DNA of 64,000 nucleotides from Hetaerina americana (GCA_022747635.1 JAKTNV010000014.1:5842001-5906000); one strand, 5' to 3'. Shown: positions 10,741 to 23,600, counted from the stretch's first letter. Notes: generated by a model not told the origin, from the sequence alone. A program made the numbers and translations.

Positions 10741-13700
10741 ATATTATTTATTTCCAACATATTCTAACTAGCTCGAGGACGGAGATTTATCATTTCTATG
10801 ATATTCTAACGATTCCTGGAACAAATATCCAACTAATAATGAACGCAGGAAACATATTATCTCTGGTTACATTATTTCTGGTTGATATCTCGGCTTAACT
10901 TATTGCTCTCCGAAATGTTGCTTGCACCTTTCTTCGTATTCCCCCGTCACAACACACTCAGATCGATTCTGAGGTTTCCGCATACCATCGTCCTCCCATT
11001 CCTCGGACGTCTGACGCGCTCGAGATACGCGACAGAATTTCGCGCGGTGAAAATAAGGAAAAAAGGGTACAATATGCCAACAAGAGAGTCTCTCCCCCCC
11101 CCCCCCCCCCGGCAATGCGAACGAACGAAGATGAGCCTCGGAGTTCCTATTAGATCCGATCGCGCCATCGTCCAAGGAACGGTGTATAATACTTGCAAAC
11201 AGATCTTGGCGGACAACGTAGGCGAGTGAGAATTGGACAAGAGGGGGGGTGGGGTTGTTATTCAACTCGAGCGGGAAGACACGCCAGATGCGAGCGATGC
11301 GAACGGTCGAGCCACCGAGGGGCACTTGAAGATTAGCAGCGAACAGGGAGGGCGACCTCACTCTCCCGGAGGAAGGGTTGACGATGCATGGGACGGAATG
11401 CGCCCCAATCGAACGCGATCAGACGAGACCTTATCCCTAAGAAATTGCCCCGTCGGTAACAGCTTCATGCATTAGCGAGTTGTTTCCTTATATTTTTTTA
11501 CAGTATTGAGTGTGTTTCAAATGGAGGGCAGTTTTTTTTCCTCTCGGGTAAGTGCAGCGATCAAGCGACAACGCCATTAGATCAGTTAATAGAACGGAGG
11601 ATTCAAGTTTTTTTTCTGGTAGTCATTGCTATAAAGCATTTCGGAATTTAGGTGCTCCAACTGATAAGGTATTATATCGCACCAAACAGTAACCACGCCT
11701 TGAACAAACATATCCGAGGATACTCTTCAATCCTTGCCCTTAGGAATGCGAGAACGGCGCTTTAGCTACCTGAATTCTATGACCTAGGATGTTTTCTTTC
11801 TATAGCGGCGATGTATTCACCTTCAAATGTCATATTTTAGGGGAAACAAAAGGAAAACAAAGAGAATCGAAATCGTCAATCAAATCAAAGGTGAAAAATT
11901 GTTGGGGTGAAGACCCTACGCCTCAGGATTCTGATATACATATGATGGACAACATCGCTATTTTTTTACAAATTGTAATCGAGGGTTCAAAGGCAGTAGT
12001 TAGTATTTAAACGGAGATCATATTCTTTAAAAATGCGTTTCCCTTACTCGGGAGTTCGATCTGGCCTGCTATGTACTTAAACCTAGCCAGTAAAAGCCTC
12101 TTTCCGTGGTTGGATGATTTGTTTCGAGGTTCTCAAATGAGATTTTAATCTAATCGGTTCATATACTTTACCGAATCAAAAGGAAAATAAAAGAAAACGT
12201 TATTCCACTTCACGGCTCAAAAATAAAAATTAGATATACATTCCTTGGGAAACTCTAAGTAGCGATATTTATGAGAAGACTGGCATCCAGCACAAAAAGG
12301 TAGGGAACCTGACTTGAAGTGTTTCCCTTCATCAATTGGCATGCTGCGAGCTGAAGATGAATTCACCACGTACACAGAATTAACTTGAAAATATCTATAC
12401 ACCAGATCGCTTCAAAACATTCATGTTTATAGTCTAGGTTGATCGATTAGTAAGAGACATATACTGTGTACCATTCTTTTCTTTTTATCATATAACGCCT
12501 TATATTTCCTTTTTCCCTGTATTATTATTATTGTTATGTACTTGATGAAGGGTTTATGGGAAGAAACCCTATTCGCACGATTAAAGACGTGTATCTATCT
12601 ATCTATCTACATGTATACCACAGCGAGATCAAACCAGGGAAGCGGCTGTTGTAAGCCAGTAATGGGCAACGGTTGTCAATTCACTAAGCAGCCAACGGAC
12701 AATTTTCGAAAAATTGCAGAAAATTTCGAAATTACTTCCTTTATTTCAATTATTTTACCACATCAGTAGATACATTAGTAAAAAAGATACAGAAAGACAT
12801 TTTTACTTAAATTTAACATAACGGGTAGAGTTTTTTGTGCCAATTAAAAAAAATAGAAATTATGATGCTAGTTTGCAATTATTGTTTTATATTTAAAGAA
12901 AAACAGCGGCCCTTATTAAAATCAGTGGCGGGTTATAGTACTAGCTCCCACGCCGGCTGGCTATTCTCCCATGGAGCAGTGTTTTTATACGGAAGGAAGA
13001 AATATATAAAATAATGCCGACTTCACAACCCCTGAGAGGAACAGGGAGAGACAGAGCGAAACACGCTGGTAAATTTAATTTGGAAAAATATCTTCAGCAT
13101 TTTTCAATATCAAAGCAAAATAATATTCTTTTCTAGCGTTTTTTTTCGTTCTCCTTTCCGATAAATACGAAAACTGAAAACGAAATTGGAACGCGAGCAG
13201 CCTGAGGGATTATTTACATAATGGGAACCATCGTACATTTCATTCAAACGTAATGACTAGAGTTCGAGACCTTTGTTGATTTTTCATCACGACACGAGAG
13301 CCCTCAGGGTGGATTTTTTTTAAGGGAAATTCTAAGGATATCGATTTCATTAAATTTTAAAACAAAAGAACTGATTACAAAAACAATCGATAGCAAAAAT
13401 TGGATGTTTTAATTGGTGAAGGGAATGAACTATAACTTCATTAAACTTGCGTTAAAATTCACGATATTATAATCACAAAGAAGTAAGTTCATTGACGACG
13501 CGACAAAAGAATAAATTCCCTGGATCTTAATTAAAAACCTTTCGATTTCCCAGTAAATGTGGCACGTCCTATTGCATTTTAATAAAGGTACGTAAAAGGT
13601 GAGGCGAATAGTGAAGACAAAAGATAAAACGAATAGACATATTAATTAAAGGAAATGTTTTCATTCAAAAGAGTTTGATTAAACCACAAATGATAGGAGT

Positions 13701-13842
13701 CTTAGGTTGAATTATGTCAAATGTTAGGTTAATCTTAAATTCAAATAAATTCGTACTTGGATTGAAGGAGTATGAATATTTAAAGAATACGAAAGTGAGA
13801 AGCAAAAAAGGGTTTTTGAAACACGAAGTGAACAGGAAATTT
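10741..13842. other. No gene seen; C17 tract and GC-rich block
   Basis: A GC-rich block at about 10900-11460 contains a run of 17 C at 11094-11110. The frames 10900-11361 (minus) and 10882-11229 (plus) cross this homopolymer and overlap each other, so I do not accept either. A short (ctat)n tract sits near 12593-12608. The rest is AT-rich with nothing recognised. Confidence 0.5.
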
Positions 13843-13905
13843 TCATCTACATCTAAATAGTAACCTGCAAGCCATCGCCAAAGCGTATGGCAGGAAATGT
13901 TTCAA
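13843..13905 (-). mobile_element. LINE 3' terminal tag
   Basis: Read on the minus strand, the tag keeps the spacing of the LINE end (cctgccatacgc, ggcttgcaggt) and then an atgtagatg-type tail. Only about 60 bases remain. Confidence 0.6.
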
Positions 13906-14194
13906 AACTAAGAATATAATATCAAAGATTAGGTTTTTCTTCATTTTCAGTCCCAATTTTTACGTAAAATAATTCAATTAATGACGATAATTATTACTAC
14001 AAGCACATTCACGACAGTACTTAAGTGAGATATCTTCTCTACGCAGAAGAAACATATTTTCAATAATAGGGATGTTAAAGGCTACTTAGAATAAAAAAAT
14101 AACAATACTTTTTCTCCCTAGCGCCGCCGTTTACAGTTACCTTGATTCATTACTGTTCATGGTAAAAATTAGATCTTAAATCTGTGTCTTCATT

Positions 14195-15765
14195 GTCTAA
14201 TTAGATCTACTAGAAACGGCATTTTTCCAACTATGCCAGCAGGATACTTTTGCAAGAACACTATTGTATTCAGAATTGCCGACATATTTATTATACGTGG
14301 AATACATCAAGGAAAGTCTTTTGTAGAAGAAAAATGGGCACCTTGATCCTGAGAATAATATTTATTCATGTGACGCATTGGGCCGAGTCTACACAGTCCA
14401 TCCTAACAACGCCGAATGTTATTTTTTAAGAATGCTTCTACATACCATTAGAGGACCTCGCTCATTTGCAGAATTAAGAACGGTAAACGGAGAAATATGT
14501 GAGACATTCAGAGAAGCTTGCCAGAATTTAGGGTTGCTAGAAGGAGAATAACACTGGGATGACTCATTGCGAGAGGCCAGTTTGATTTCTCTTCCAGGAC
14601 AAATCCGAATTTTGTTTGCCATCATAAAAACCTCCTGTAATCCATCGAACCCAAAAACATTATGGGAAAAATATAAAGAATCAATGAGTGAGGATATACT
14701 GGCTAAAGTTCGAAGTGAAAATCCTACATTGAATATTACGTTTAACTCCGACATTTTTAATAAAACTTTGATTATTTTGGAGGAAAAGTGTATCACTATG
14801 GTTAACAAGGCTTTAGTGGAACTCAGTCTTTTTGCACCTGTACAAGATCAACAGGGTGTATTTATACGTGAAACTAGCTACAATGTCTTAGACTTAGAAG
14901 CATATATCGCAGATAAAAAGCCACTTCTTAATCAAGATCAGAAATTCGCGTACGAAACAATAATGGATCAAGTAGATAAACAAGGAGGTATCATTTTTCT
15001 TGATGCTGCTGGTGGCACGGGAAAAACATTTTTAATTAATTTAGTTCTCGCTGAAATCAGGGTTCATGGAGAAATTGCTCTAGCCGTTGCATCTTCAGGT
15101 ATTGCAGCGACATTAATGGAAGGAGGAAGAACAGCCCACTCTGCCCTTAAGCTGCCACTTAATATTTCCCGACAAGAAAATCCCACATGTCATATAAATA
15201 AAACAAGCGGCCAGGCACAAGTTCTTATAGAATGTAAATTGATAGTATGGGATGAGTGTACTATGGCTCATAAAAAATCTCTTGAGGCCCTCAACGCAAC
15301 ACTTCAAGATCTTAGAGGAAACTGCAGTTTAATGGGAGGAGCTCTGGTACTCCTGTGTGGAGACTTACGTCAAACTCTGCCTGTCATTCCAAAATCGACT
15401 CCAGCCAATGAAATTCATGCCTGTTTAAAACATTCTGTTCTATGGAATCATGTCCAAGAAATTAGCCTTAAACAAAACATGCGAATCCTCTTAAGAGATG
15501 GGAATGCTCAAAATTTTGTAAATAAACTTTTGGAGATTGGAGAAGATAGATTAGTTATTGAAGCATCTGGTATGATAAAATTGTCATAAGATTTATGTGT
15601 ATCGGTGAAAACTGTCCGCGATATGATACAAGCAGTCTATCCTAACGTTAATCAAAATTATAAAAATTGAGAATGGTTGCGAGAAAGAGCCATTCTTGCT
15701 CCTAAGAACGATGATGTTAATGAAATTAACAAGGAGATACTAGCCATGCTGCCAGGAGACGTGAT
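14195..15765 (+). pseudogene. Helitron PIF1-type helicase, broken fragment
   Basis: This is the helicase half of a Helitron RepHel protein, a superfamily 1B DNA helicase used in rolling-circle transposition. Upstream of the main open frame, other frames read FFQLCQQDTFARTLLYSELP, YTWN and GRVYTVHPNN, which suit this family but are separated by a frameshift and stops. The uninterrupted 340-codon part (14567-15589) holds Walker A GGTGKT (residues 149-154), VASSGIAATL (174-183), Walker B VWDEC (227-231), GDLRQTLPVI (265-274) and LKQNMR (301-306). After its stop, YPNVNQNYKN, RAILAPKND and MLPGD continue the family pattern with further stops. Motifs V and VI and the Rep/HUH nuclease are missing. 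It is non-functional as read. A cellular PIF1 is less likely, given the Helitron-specific upstream text. Confidence 0.92.
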
Positions 15766-15781
15766 TGAATATATAGTATAT

Positions 15782-15838
15782 TGATGTAATTGTCAAGATC
15801 TCCCCTACCGCAGTACGAGGGGATCAATAATATTTTCC
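15782..15838 (-). mobile_element. Short LINE fragment at end of helicase relic
   Basis: On the minus strand the bases ctgcggtaggggagatct match the internal LINE block that reads YYGRRDH in better copies. Only about 55 bases remain. It lies where the helicase reading breaks off, so it may mark the insertion or rearrangement that truncated the Helitron. Confidence 0.45.
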
Positions 15839-16015
15839 ATGGACAGAAAATACACATCACGCATCAAAGGTGCGCTTTCACGGAAAGTTATTCCAAATTT
15901 CGAATTGACACCTGAAAGTATATTCAAGATAAATTCATCGGGGAGTTTACCAAGTGACATTACCTACAAAAAATTGTCATGCGGACATAACAACAGAGTA
16001 ATTTACGAGTGGTGA
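15839..16015 (+). other. Unrecognised 58-codon open frame
   Basis: An ATG at 15839 opens a 58-codon frame ending at a tga at 16013-16015. The composition looks more protein-like than neighbouring frames (mixed charges, no low-complexity run). A gtgaga directly before the stop could serve as a splice donor. I recognise no family. It could be leftover transposon coding sequence or chance. Confidence 0.2.
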
Positions 16016-19000
16016 GATTGACCCTCTTCCCTTAAATGTCTTATAATGATAGGTTATTTGTACATATTTTTAAATGCATTCATAAAATACCGGTTAACTC
16101 TTCTTTTTTGAAATTTAAGAAGATAGTTGAGAAAAAATGAACTCAAAATGTTTTTTGGGCTCTCACCTCTTTTACTTCTGACCAAATAAAAATCACCTGG
16201 TGTCATGTGTCAGCTTACCTGAAATAAAAAAAGAAAACGACCATGAAATCTTTACGATCTCCAATGAAATACACATGCAAATGGTTGAAATGTACATGCA
16301 AATGGGATACACTCGGCAATACTTTCAAAACGTTCGCTTTTATAACGATTAATTCGCGATTAAACGACAAATATGCAATGCTGCCACTGACAAGTAATAC
16401 TTTCCGAATTTCTTTATCATCACAAAGATAATTAAAAAAATACCCAATCATGTGAAAAAAAATTATATACGTGGAGACACCCAGATTAAGAAGGTTGTTG
16501 GCACCTTCCCGCCGAGAAAACCACTCCCAGCACACACGAACAAAACTACATACTATTGAAGGGGAAAAAAGAGAGAGAGAGAGCAATCTCGGCATAAAAG
16601 CATTTCCCCGAAGTTAAATCGTCCCCACAAAATGTTTCATTTCAGTTCATAAATCACTTATACAATGGCTTTACTGAGATTTGTCACGTGAACAATGTGT
16701 GAAAGCTCCATATTTTGTGAAGCTTATCGAACGACTGACATTATCAAGCTATTAATCTCTCAAAAAATATCCTCCCGAAAACATTGACGGGTAAAACGCC
16801 GCGTAGTGAATATTTTCGAACCAGAGAAAAATATGCCTCTCTGATGGAAAAATAATCAGAATTTCCTAAATTTGATACGAGGATAAGAAAACCTAATGTT
16901 GCTCGAGGCCAAGAACGCTATTCGATCCTATTTATAAGGGAGGGAAACGTAATATCGTAGGAAACATCTCAACTTAACATAATCCCTAAGTTGGAAGGAA
17001 GGGAGTCAAAATATATAGCTTGGATTATACCAATACCTTGATCAACGATTACCAGAACACGTTCATTTACCGGTTTCTGAGCGATTGCTATGATTTTCTC
17101 GGATAGGGAGCAAAATAAAAATGCAGGAGGCTATTCTGGAACGTTATCCGTTATATATCAAGGGTTTCAACAGTGATGTTATTCATGCCTGGAAGCAGTC
17201 TCGAGTTAGTGCTGAGGAGACTAACACGAAAAAAGGAGAAATTGTAACTCAAAGCCATCCAAAACTGCGTTGACGTTCATGATGGAGCGGTGACCCACAT
17301 AATATTCGACGTTGAGGGTCAAGACTCGATCTTTGTGGGCCCACATTTTTTTTCAATGGAAAATTCTATCCTTTGAGCTTCGCCTGGTGAATACAGTACA
17401 CTCGTACGTAATTGGGCCGCTAGGCTTCCCATTCCCTAGCTCCCACCCTAATGCCTACTATGAAAATGCGTCCATTCCATGTATCTATTCGATTGTTCGC
17501 AGGTTTAAAATACGTTATAATTTGTTTTCATTCAGTACTTTACAGAAAAGTCTTAATTTTGGTATTTGCATCGCATTGCTGACAAATGTAAAACATTACG
17601 GACGACTATAAACATCCAAATATCAAAGAAAACTCACGGAAGGGGAAAACTCACGTTTTTTCCTACTTCTCAAAACAGAAAATCGGTATACTATAATCTT
17701 TTGCAACACATCTCTTATATTTTACTTATATTTAAAGATATTTCACATAAAACTATCGTAGGGATGTCTGACGGGGAGAAAGTGGGGAGTTGGGGGATGT
17801 TAGGGCACATGGCATAGTGAGACGAAGGAAAGGAGTCTCTAAAGAAGACGTGATAATGAATTATTTCGTCCCCCTCTGTTCTGATTGTCAAGTGAATTTA
17901 ACGAATCCTGAGATCTTATCTTTTCGACTGGCTCTCCCCCACTCGTTACTTCTGTCACTAATGTCTCACCAGACTTTCCTCGAAAGCAATTCCCCAATGA
18001 TAGTTTTCTTAAGGTGGCAGCGAATGAATTGCTATTTATCACTAAAATGAATATTTAAATGAGTCCGAAGAGATAGCACCACCCACGTATTTTACACGAT
18101 CGCCATGGCTCACGTGAACACCTCAGCTGGGTGACAACTTTGTGGGAGTATCCATGTGCTTCATCTGGCATTTCCTTACAATTATTTACTTGCATGAATG
18201 TAATCCATATTATAAAATTCAGACATAAATATAATACTTCATTACGGCATAGTTTTTGTGACTAACTAACTAAATCTAACTGAAATGTACTAGAAACGAA
18301 GATGGTGCTCACCATTGGCTTTGAATATTAAAGGTGTCAATCGTAAGCCAATATTGAATATTGAAGAAAAACTCGATACCGATATTAACTCTACACCGTC
18401 AACTAGGTGACCATCAACTGGAGTGGAAAATCAGACAACGGTGTAGTAGCGAGGTACTGCCCGTGGTCAAGTGAATGTGTTCAAGTGGGAGGAGGTAGCG
18501 GGAGAAAATGTTAAATGTTCCAGGTATAAAAAGAAGAGGCCAATATTTTTTTGCGTATGAAACGTAAAAGCTAAGGACTGCGATAAGGTTTACCGCAGTG
18601 AGTACTTAGGCTTAAATAAGCAACGAGATGAATCTTAAAATAAAGTGATAACGAAATAGATGGGGGAGTTACGTAAACTTTCATTTATACTTCCACTCGT
18701 CTGAAATTAGAGGAAGGCAACATCAAGGACGTGGGACTGAATTTGACTGAACTTGGATTGACCGTACAGGAAGTTAGATGCGGGGGTCACAGGAATTTCC
18801 TCAGTCAATTTCTGCTTTTACGATCACACAAAAATTCACGACATACGTAAGACCTTTGTGAAAGTGTTCAACAATATCACCTCCCGAGCACACACCTCCA
18901 AGAGCATTTGGCAAAGTAACGGCCCAGCGTGTAATTAGTTCTAGTCTGTGCAGGGGATGGAAATTTCGAGCCAGAACGAAATACCGTACGTGCGATACAC

Positions 19001-20568
19001 AGCACTGACTGCGTTTTCCGATGGAACAACTTCTTATGTCACGACTTTAATGGCCTCCGAGGCATCCTCGAATGAAATCGCTGAAATTTACCGAGCCGAG
19101 AATTTCAGAATCACCCGGGAGACGACAACGACGATTGCGAAGGGGAAACATCTGGCTTCAAAACTGCTGGGGATGAGTTAACAAGAGAAGAGAATGTGTC
19201 GAGAGAAATACCTCCCTTGTGTTTCGCGCGGGCAAATTTAAGGGGACGGTGGATGAGGAGGAAAGAGAAAGAGAGACAAGACTCGGGGAAATTCGGTCCA
19301 GACGCCGCCGGAAGAAAATAAAACGATAACAGTCGTCCGTGCTTGGCCGAACCTTCCTTTTTATAAGGCGCTTCCACGCTGCCCAAGAATCCGAAACGAC
19401 CTCAACACTGCAGCAGGGGCGGTCCCCACATGATGATGCGAAGGAGATGTGGGAGGGAGAGGCTGGAACGACCAAGGAAGAAGATGAAGAAAGAATTCCA
19501 GGAGGGAGAGGGGAGTGGGAGGTAAGGAGGGAGGCTGAAGCGGAAAATAAAGGGAAAAAAAGAGTGCAGCTCGCATGGGGAGGGAGTGAGATAGAGAGAG
19601 TGGAAGGAACTAAAAGTAGGGGTTTTCAAGGTCGGCACCAGGGGACGCCACCGACCGAACAGACGTTGCTGGTCTACAAAAACTCTTCCGAGGACTGCTT
19701 CATCCGACAGGGCCGCCGTAGATTCACTAGGTCTCTTTTTTCCCCTCATTTTCAAACCGTTCTCTCCTTGAGGTATAAGGCCGTCCGGGGAGGTTTTTCA
19801 GAGGGGAAGAGGGATGGTGGGACGCCAATGTAAAGAGGCCTTCGGGCAGGGAGAAAGAGGGACGGAGGTAAAAAAAGAAACGGAGAGGTAGGTAGGTGGT
19901 CGAAGGAATCCTCCGGCCTGCGGACGCTCGCCGTCCCCCTCCTCCCGTAGAGGACCACGGGAGGAGGCGAGAAAGAAATTCTACCTGCTCGAGTGCAAGA
20001 GAGTTCGATGCGTGGGAAGAAATGAGCCTCCCACGCCACCACACACTTTTCAACTTGCATTTATTTCCCAAGACTTACACTAACTCGTTAAGTTTTCCTG
20101 AAGTGGCCGCAAGTCATCGCAGAAATATTAAGTTTGTGAATTGAGGAAAAGAGGAGGCCGGCGGATTCGAAAAAAAACACTGCTACACGTACTTCTGTAC
20201 GAATACAAGACGTCAGGCATTTTTGTAGGATTCAAGGAAAAAATATGGCTATTTTATTTATGAAAATTAAATGAAAAACTTATCCTCTCTTAGAAACAAG
20301 AATAGTAAAGGCTTCATTTTGATACAGATAATATAAACCCTAAACTATAACGGTAGAACAATGATATTACATTTATATTAACAATGGTAATGGAATAGTT
20401 TTAACTAAATATATACCTCATGATATTTAAGGTAGGTTTTGGATGTACACAAACCCAACAGGGCTGCATTTATGCAACAAATTGTTCTTCAATTACGCAT
20501 ACTTCCTCCATTCCGTCTAACCTATCTCATTCCTACTCCTTCCACGTTCGTCTCTCGTTATTCTTTCT
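16016..20568. other. No gene seen; AT-rich with one GC-rich block
   Basis: AT-rich DNA runs to about 18900, then a purine/pyrimidine-biased GC-rich block spans about 19150-20050. Overlapping frames in that block (19339-19833 plus; 19402-19755 and 19727-20071 minus) are low in complexity and not accepted. An 11-bp perfect stem lies at 19938-19967. No mobile element is recognised. Confidence 0.5.
19938..19967. repeat. Hairpin, 11-bp perfect stem with 8-base loop
   Basis: cctcctcccgt pairs exactly with acgggaggagg across an 8-base loop. It lies in the GC-rich block, which is rich in such purine/pyrimidine runs, so chance formation is plausible. There is no T-run next to it to suggest a terminator. 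Confidence 0.6.
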
Positions 20569-20887
20569 TCAAAACATGATCTGAAATTGATAAAATTCAA
20601 CTTCAAGCACTGATTGCACGTACCGTGAAATAAAACTACGAATTACGTCATAGTACAATTCCTTCACTTTTAAAGAAATTATCTCGCCATAAAGGCGTTG
20701 TCTGATTAAATAACCTAATACACATTCAGCTGATGGAATGGAATCCCGACTTATCTCAGTTTGTTCTTCCAATGACATCTTATACACTCGCGTTAATCCA
20801 AAAGCAAAAATTGCGGGAGCCACATTCGTAAAACATTTCTCTCTTTGAATAAAAATTAAAACTTTCTCGCTAGCAGTGAATTCACGA
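20569..20887 (-). other. Unrecognised open frame of about 105 codons
   Basis: The minus-strand frame is open for about 105 codons to a tga at 20569-20571, in otherwise AT-rich DNA where stops are frequent. Its inferred peptide has mixed composition with regularly spaced hydrophobic residues (for example SAECVLGYLIRQRLYGEI), unlike the repetitive frames elsewhere. A ctgctag just inside the upstream edge could be a splice acceptor, so it could be a terminal exon or transposon coding remnant. I recognise no domain and assign no function. Confidence 0.3.
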
Positions 20888-21409
20888 GGAATACATAACT
20901 ATTAATTAAAATCACGGATGGCACTTTGGAACCCGACTTGTCATTTCCATTTCTAAACGCATGAAATCACAGGCTTTGGATTGAAGGGCCAAAAACATAA
21001 GCGTTGCTCATGATTTGTCAGAACAACCATGCAGATTTCATGAACCTCACGATAGGGAAACATACAGATTTAATTACAGAGCCTTCCAGGCATCAGTGGA
21101 ATGCCTCACTCATTAAGTCATCACGTCGCGACGAGCTTATTAAACAGTTGATTTTCAAAGAATACAATGGGAGTCTTATGAATGTTCAAGAACGTCTGCT
21201 ACCGTCTTCTCAACAGCCTTGGTAAGCGGCTATAGGCAGCACCTAAATCATGATCGATTTTCTATTTATAAAAAAGATATAGTGAAAAAAGTTTTTAAAT
21301 TACTGCCTGCTTGGAGGAAATCCTTTCCAGACTATTATGTTTCACGCAATCAACCAATAGCTTCTAAACTTCTGTTGTTATCATTATTTATGTCTATGTT
21401 TATTTATGT
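20888..21409. other. No gene seen
   Basis: AT-rich DNA with two short plus-strand frames (21004-21225 and 21219-21464). They show no domain, and the second runs into the LINE fragment that follows. Confidence 0.45.
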
Positions 21410-21870
21410 AGTCTACAAGCCACCGCTAGGGTATTTGGCAGGGCGTGAATATACACCAGACTAACTTTTTATCCGAACATGACACTACCGCGGTCGGACA
21501 ATGTTATTATGATCCCCGATTGTTCGTGGAAAAAATGACATCTTAAATTTATTTGCTCTACTCTTTATTTCTCTAATTTTACAGGCATGATCTCTCCTAC
21601 CGTAGTACGATGGGAGTAAAAATACATTTTCAACATCACTGCTAAAGAGACGCCATTCCAATTCATGCAAGAGCTTCAATCTGTAATTTAACCTTCGCTA
21701 CGTGTTTCCCAACCTAGCTGCTCTAATATTTTGGATACGCTACTAAGTTTATAACAACATTTTACAAATCCAGCCCCTCTGCGCTGCACGCGATCCAATT
21801 CGGCAATTGATCTAAATTCGTGAGGGTCCCATATACTTGCATCATATTCTAAAAAATGAAACAACGATCG
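21410..21870 (-). mobile_element. Jockey/CR1-like LINE 3' end, best-preserved copy
   Basis: On the minus strand this encodes the C-terminus of a non-LTR retrotransposon reverse transcriptase in two frames. 21688 onward reads LEYDASIWDP, then LDRVQRRGAGFVK and SSVSKILEQLGWE. 21485-21679 reads LFSSDVENV, SYYGRRDH and FKMSFFPRTI. In the family, the LEYASxVWDP and VQRRAARFV blocks follow the RT thumb, and FFPRTIxDWN lies near the end. A frameshift around 21680-21690 separates the two pieces. The copy is truncated 5' of LEY and ends with the shared terminal block at 21410-21460. It is the best guide to the family's reading frame. Confidence 0.9.
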
Positions 21871-22939
21871 AGAACAGTGGGTTGAGAAAAATTGAATTGA
21901 CAAGTGACCATCTCTCTTTCGCAGACAGCCAACTGGCTGAATCAATTTTCTCGTATCTTATGGAGGATCACAGTGGCTTTTCTATTGCATTAAGTCTATT
22001 TAACGGCACTACTGCCGCAGATGCGACGACGACAGGCAAGAATTGAGATTTGTTACATCGTTGAGAACTACTTGTGCCACCTAGAATGTCACCGGTGATA
22101 CGATTTACGCTCGGTCGGATGAATCAACGCTTGTCAATGACGTCCCTCAGGTAACAGCACTTTCCTGAGATCCGATATTTCAAGAGCGGTTCTACTTCCT
22201 TCCTCTCTCTCTCCCGATCGTCTCTTTTGCCTTCTTCAAAGTGGGAGATCCCAGAGGTAATCTGCCACACGCAGCGCCAATACAGCCTTAAAAGGAGCCA
22301 TCAAGGGCCAATGTAGTGACGACGAATTTTTCAATATTATCGGAGAGTAGAATGGAGAACCAGCACGCGTTTCCAATAACACGAGAGGTTTAAGAGATCG
22401 ATGGAAATGAACATTGTTAGAACTCTAACGGAACAAATCAACAATGAGGTCAAAGGGATTGCGGTTGCTCAGGGTTCGGTCCACGGAAAATGCACTTCCC
22501 GGCTGGTTCATCAGTCGTGATATCGAATTCAGCGGGAGGAGAGGACGTTGCGCTGTCACATCACGTTTTCTGAGCATGGATGGTTTCACGGATGGCGTCA
22601 CACGACTTGAATCGTCACTGCATGGAGATATTCAGGTACGTACTAAAAGTGGGGTTGAATGATTATAGCAACTCTATACGTGGTTTGCTACGCATGAATG
22701 CTTTGAAACTTAGTATCTCAAAGTCCTAGTTCTTCATCATCCAGGCAATATCTTAAAATCATTACCTAGTAACGTGTTTATCAATTGGCACTAGTGTTTC
22801 CACTGATACATCAACGTATCTGTCAAAGACGACATAATGTAGCTGCTCACTATCTTTATGCTATGGGGGCAATTGTTTGGAGGGTTATCCTACATAAACT
22901 GGTCACATGTAGGCGGCTAATTAGAGCATATGCATCCAT
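21871..22939. other. No certain gene; one frame with a good donor
   Basis: The interval is moderately GC-rich around 22430-22660. There a 63-codon plus-strand frame (from 22444) runs into cag|gtacgt at about 22633-22641, a strong splice-donor match. The peptide has no known domain, so I do not call a gene. Confidence 0.35.
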
Positions 22940-23600
22940 TTTTATACACCATACCCTGCAAGCTGTTCAGGCGGCGTGTGGTAGGGGGTGGTAGGCAACC
23001 AGTAGCTATATGAATAAGCGTCCGCGGTTGGTTGCTCTTAACTAGGTCGATTGATCGTAGTATTCTCGTAGTCAATCTGTGTTTTTCTTGTAATCGCAAA
23101 TCCTACTAAGAAATAAAGGAGTCCCTGACCCTATTGGTTCTGCAGTCTATCTCCATCATCTCATCCGAATGCTGTAATCTGCCGTAATTTTAAGGAACCT
23201 TCATGATTTCTTCGGTTTCATAAGTTAACTTTATAGTCCTGTATACTTCCAATAGCCTTATTATCGCATTTTCCCCGCGCTTGGAGGGACTCTAATCTTA
23301 GTCTTTCTATTAACTGAGTAAGATTGGTTTTATTGTCGTTACATTTCTCCAGAACCCCAGCGATCCGTCTTCTTTGTGCGATTTCTTAATTTCCTTATTC
23401 AACCTCTCCGATGGGTTAGAAATACTTGTCGCCTGTTCCTAGTGTGGCCTCACGAGTACAAATTTATACTTCTCCCTTACTTTTTCATCACATTTTCCTA
23501 CCATTCGCAGAATCAAATCCAAGTGTTTACAACCCGACTCCACAAATCTTCTTAATGTCCTAGCTCCATTATAAGTTTTTTGTGATGGTATCGCCGAGTA
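22940..23600 (-). mobile_element. Diverged Jockey/CR1-like LINE 3' end
   Basis: The minus strand reads RTLRRFVESGCKHLDLILR, KCDEKVREKYKFVLVRPH, then SQLIERLRLESLQAR and DCRTNRVRDSF in shifting frames. These correspond to the family's LVRPHLEYAS, LEELGWESLxxRR and CRTxxFKxSFFPRT blocks. The terminal block follows at about 22945-23000 (caccccctaccacacg, cagcttgcaggg). The copy is more diverged than 21410-21870, with more stops and frameshifts, and so probably older or from another subfamily. Confidence 0.78.

Noticed and set aside
10900..11361. 153-codon minus-strand frame
   Set aside because: It crosses a 17-base C homopolymer and overlaps a frame on the plus strand, with no domain.
19339..19833. 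164-codon plus-strand frame
   Set aside because: Purine-rich block with three or more open frames on the other strand and repetitive E/G/R composition.
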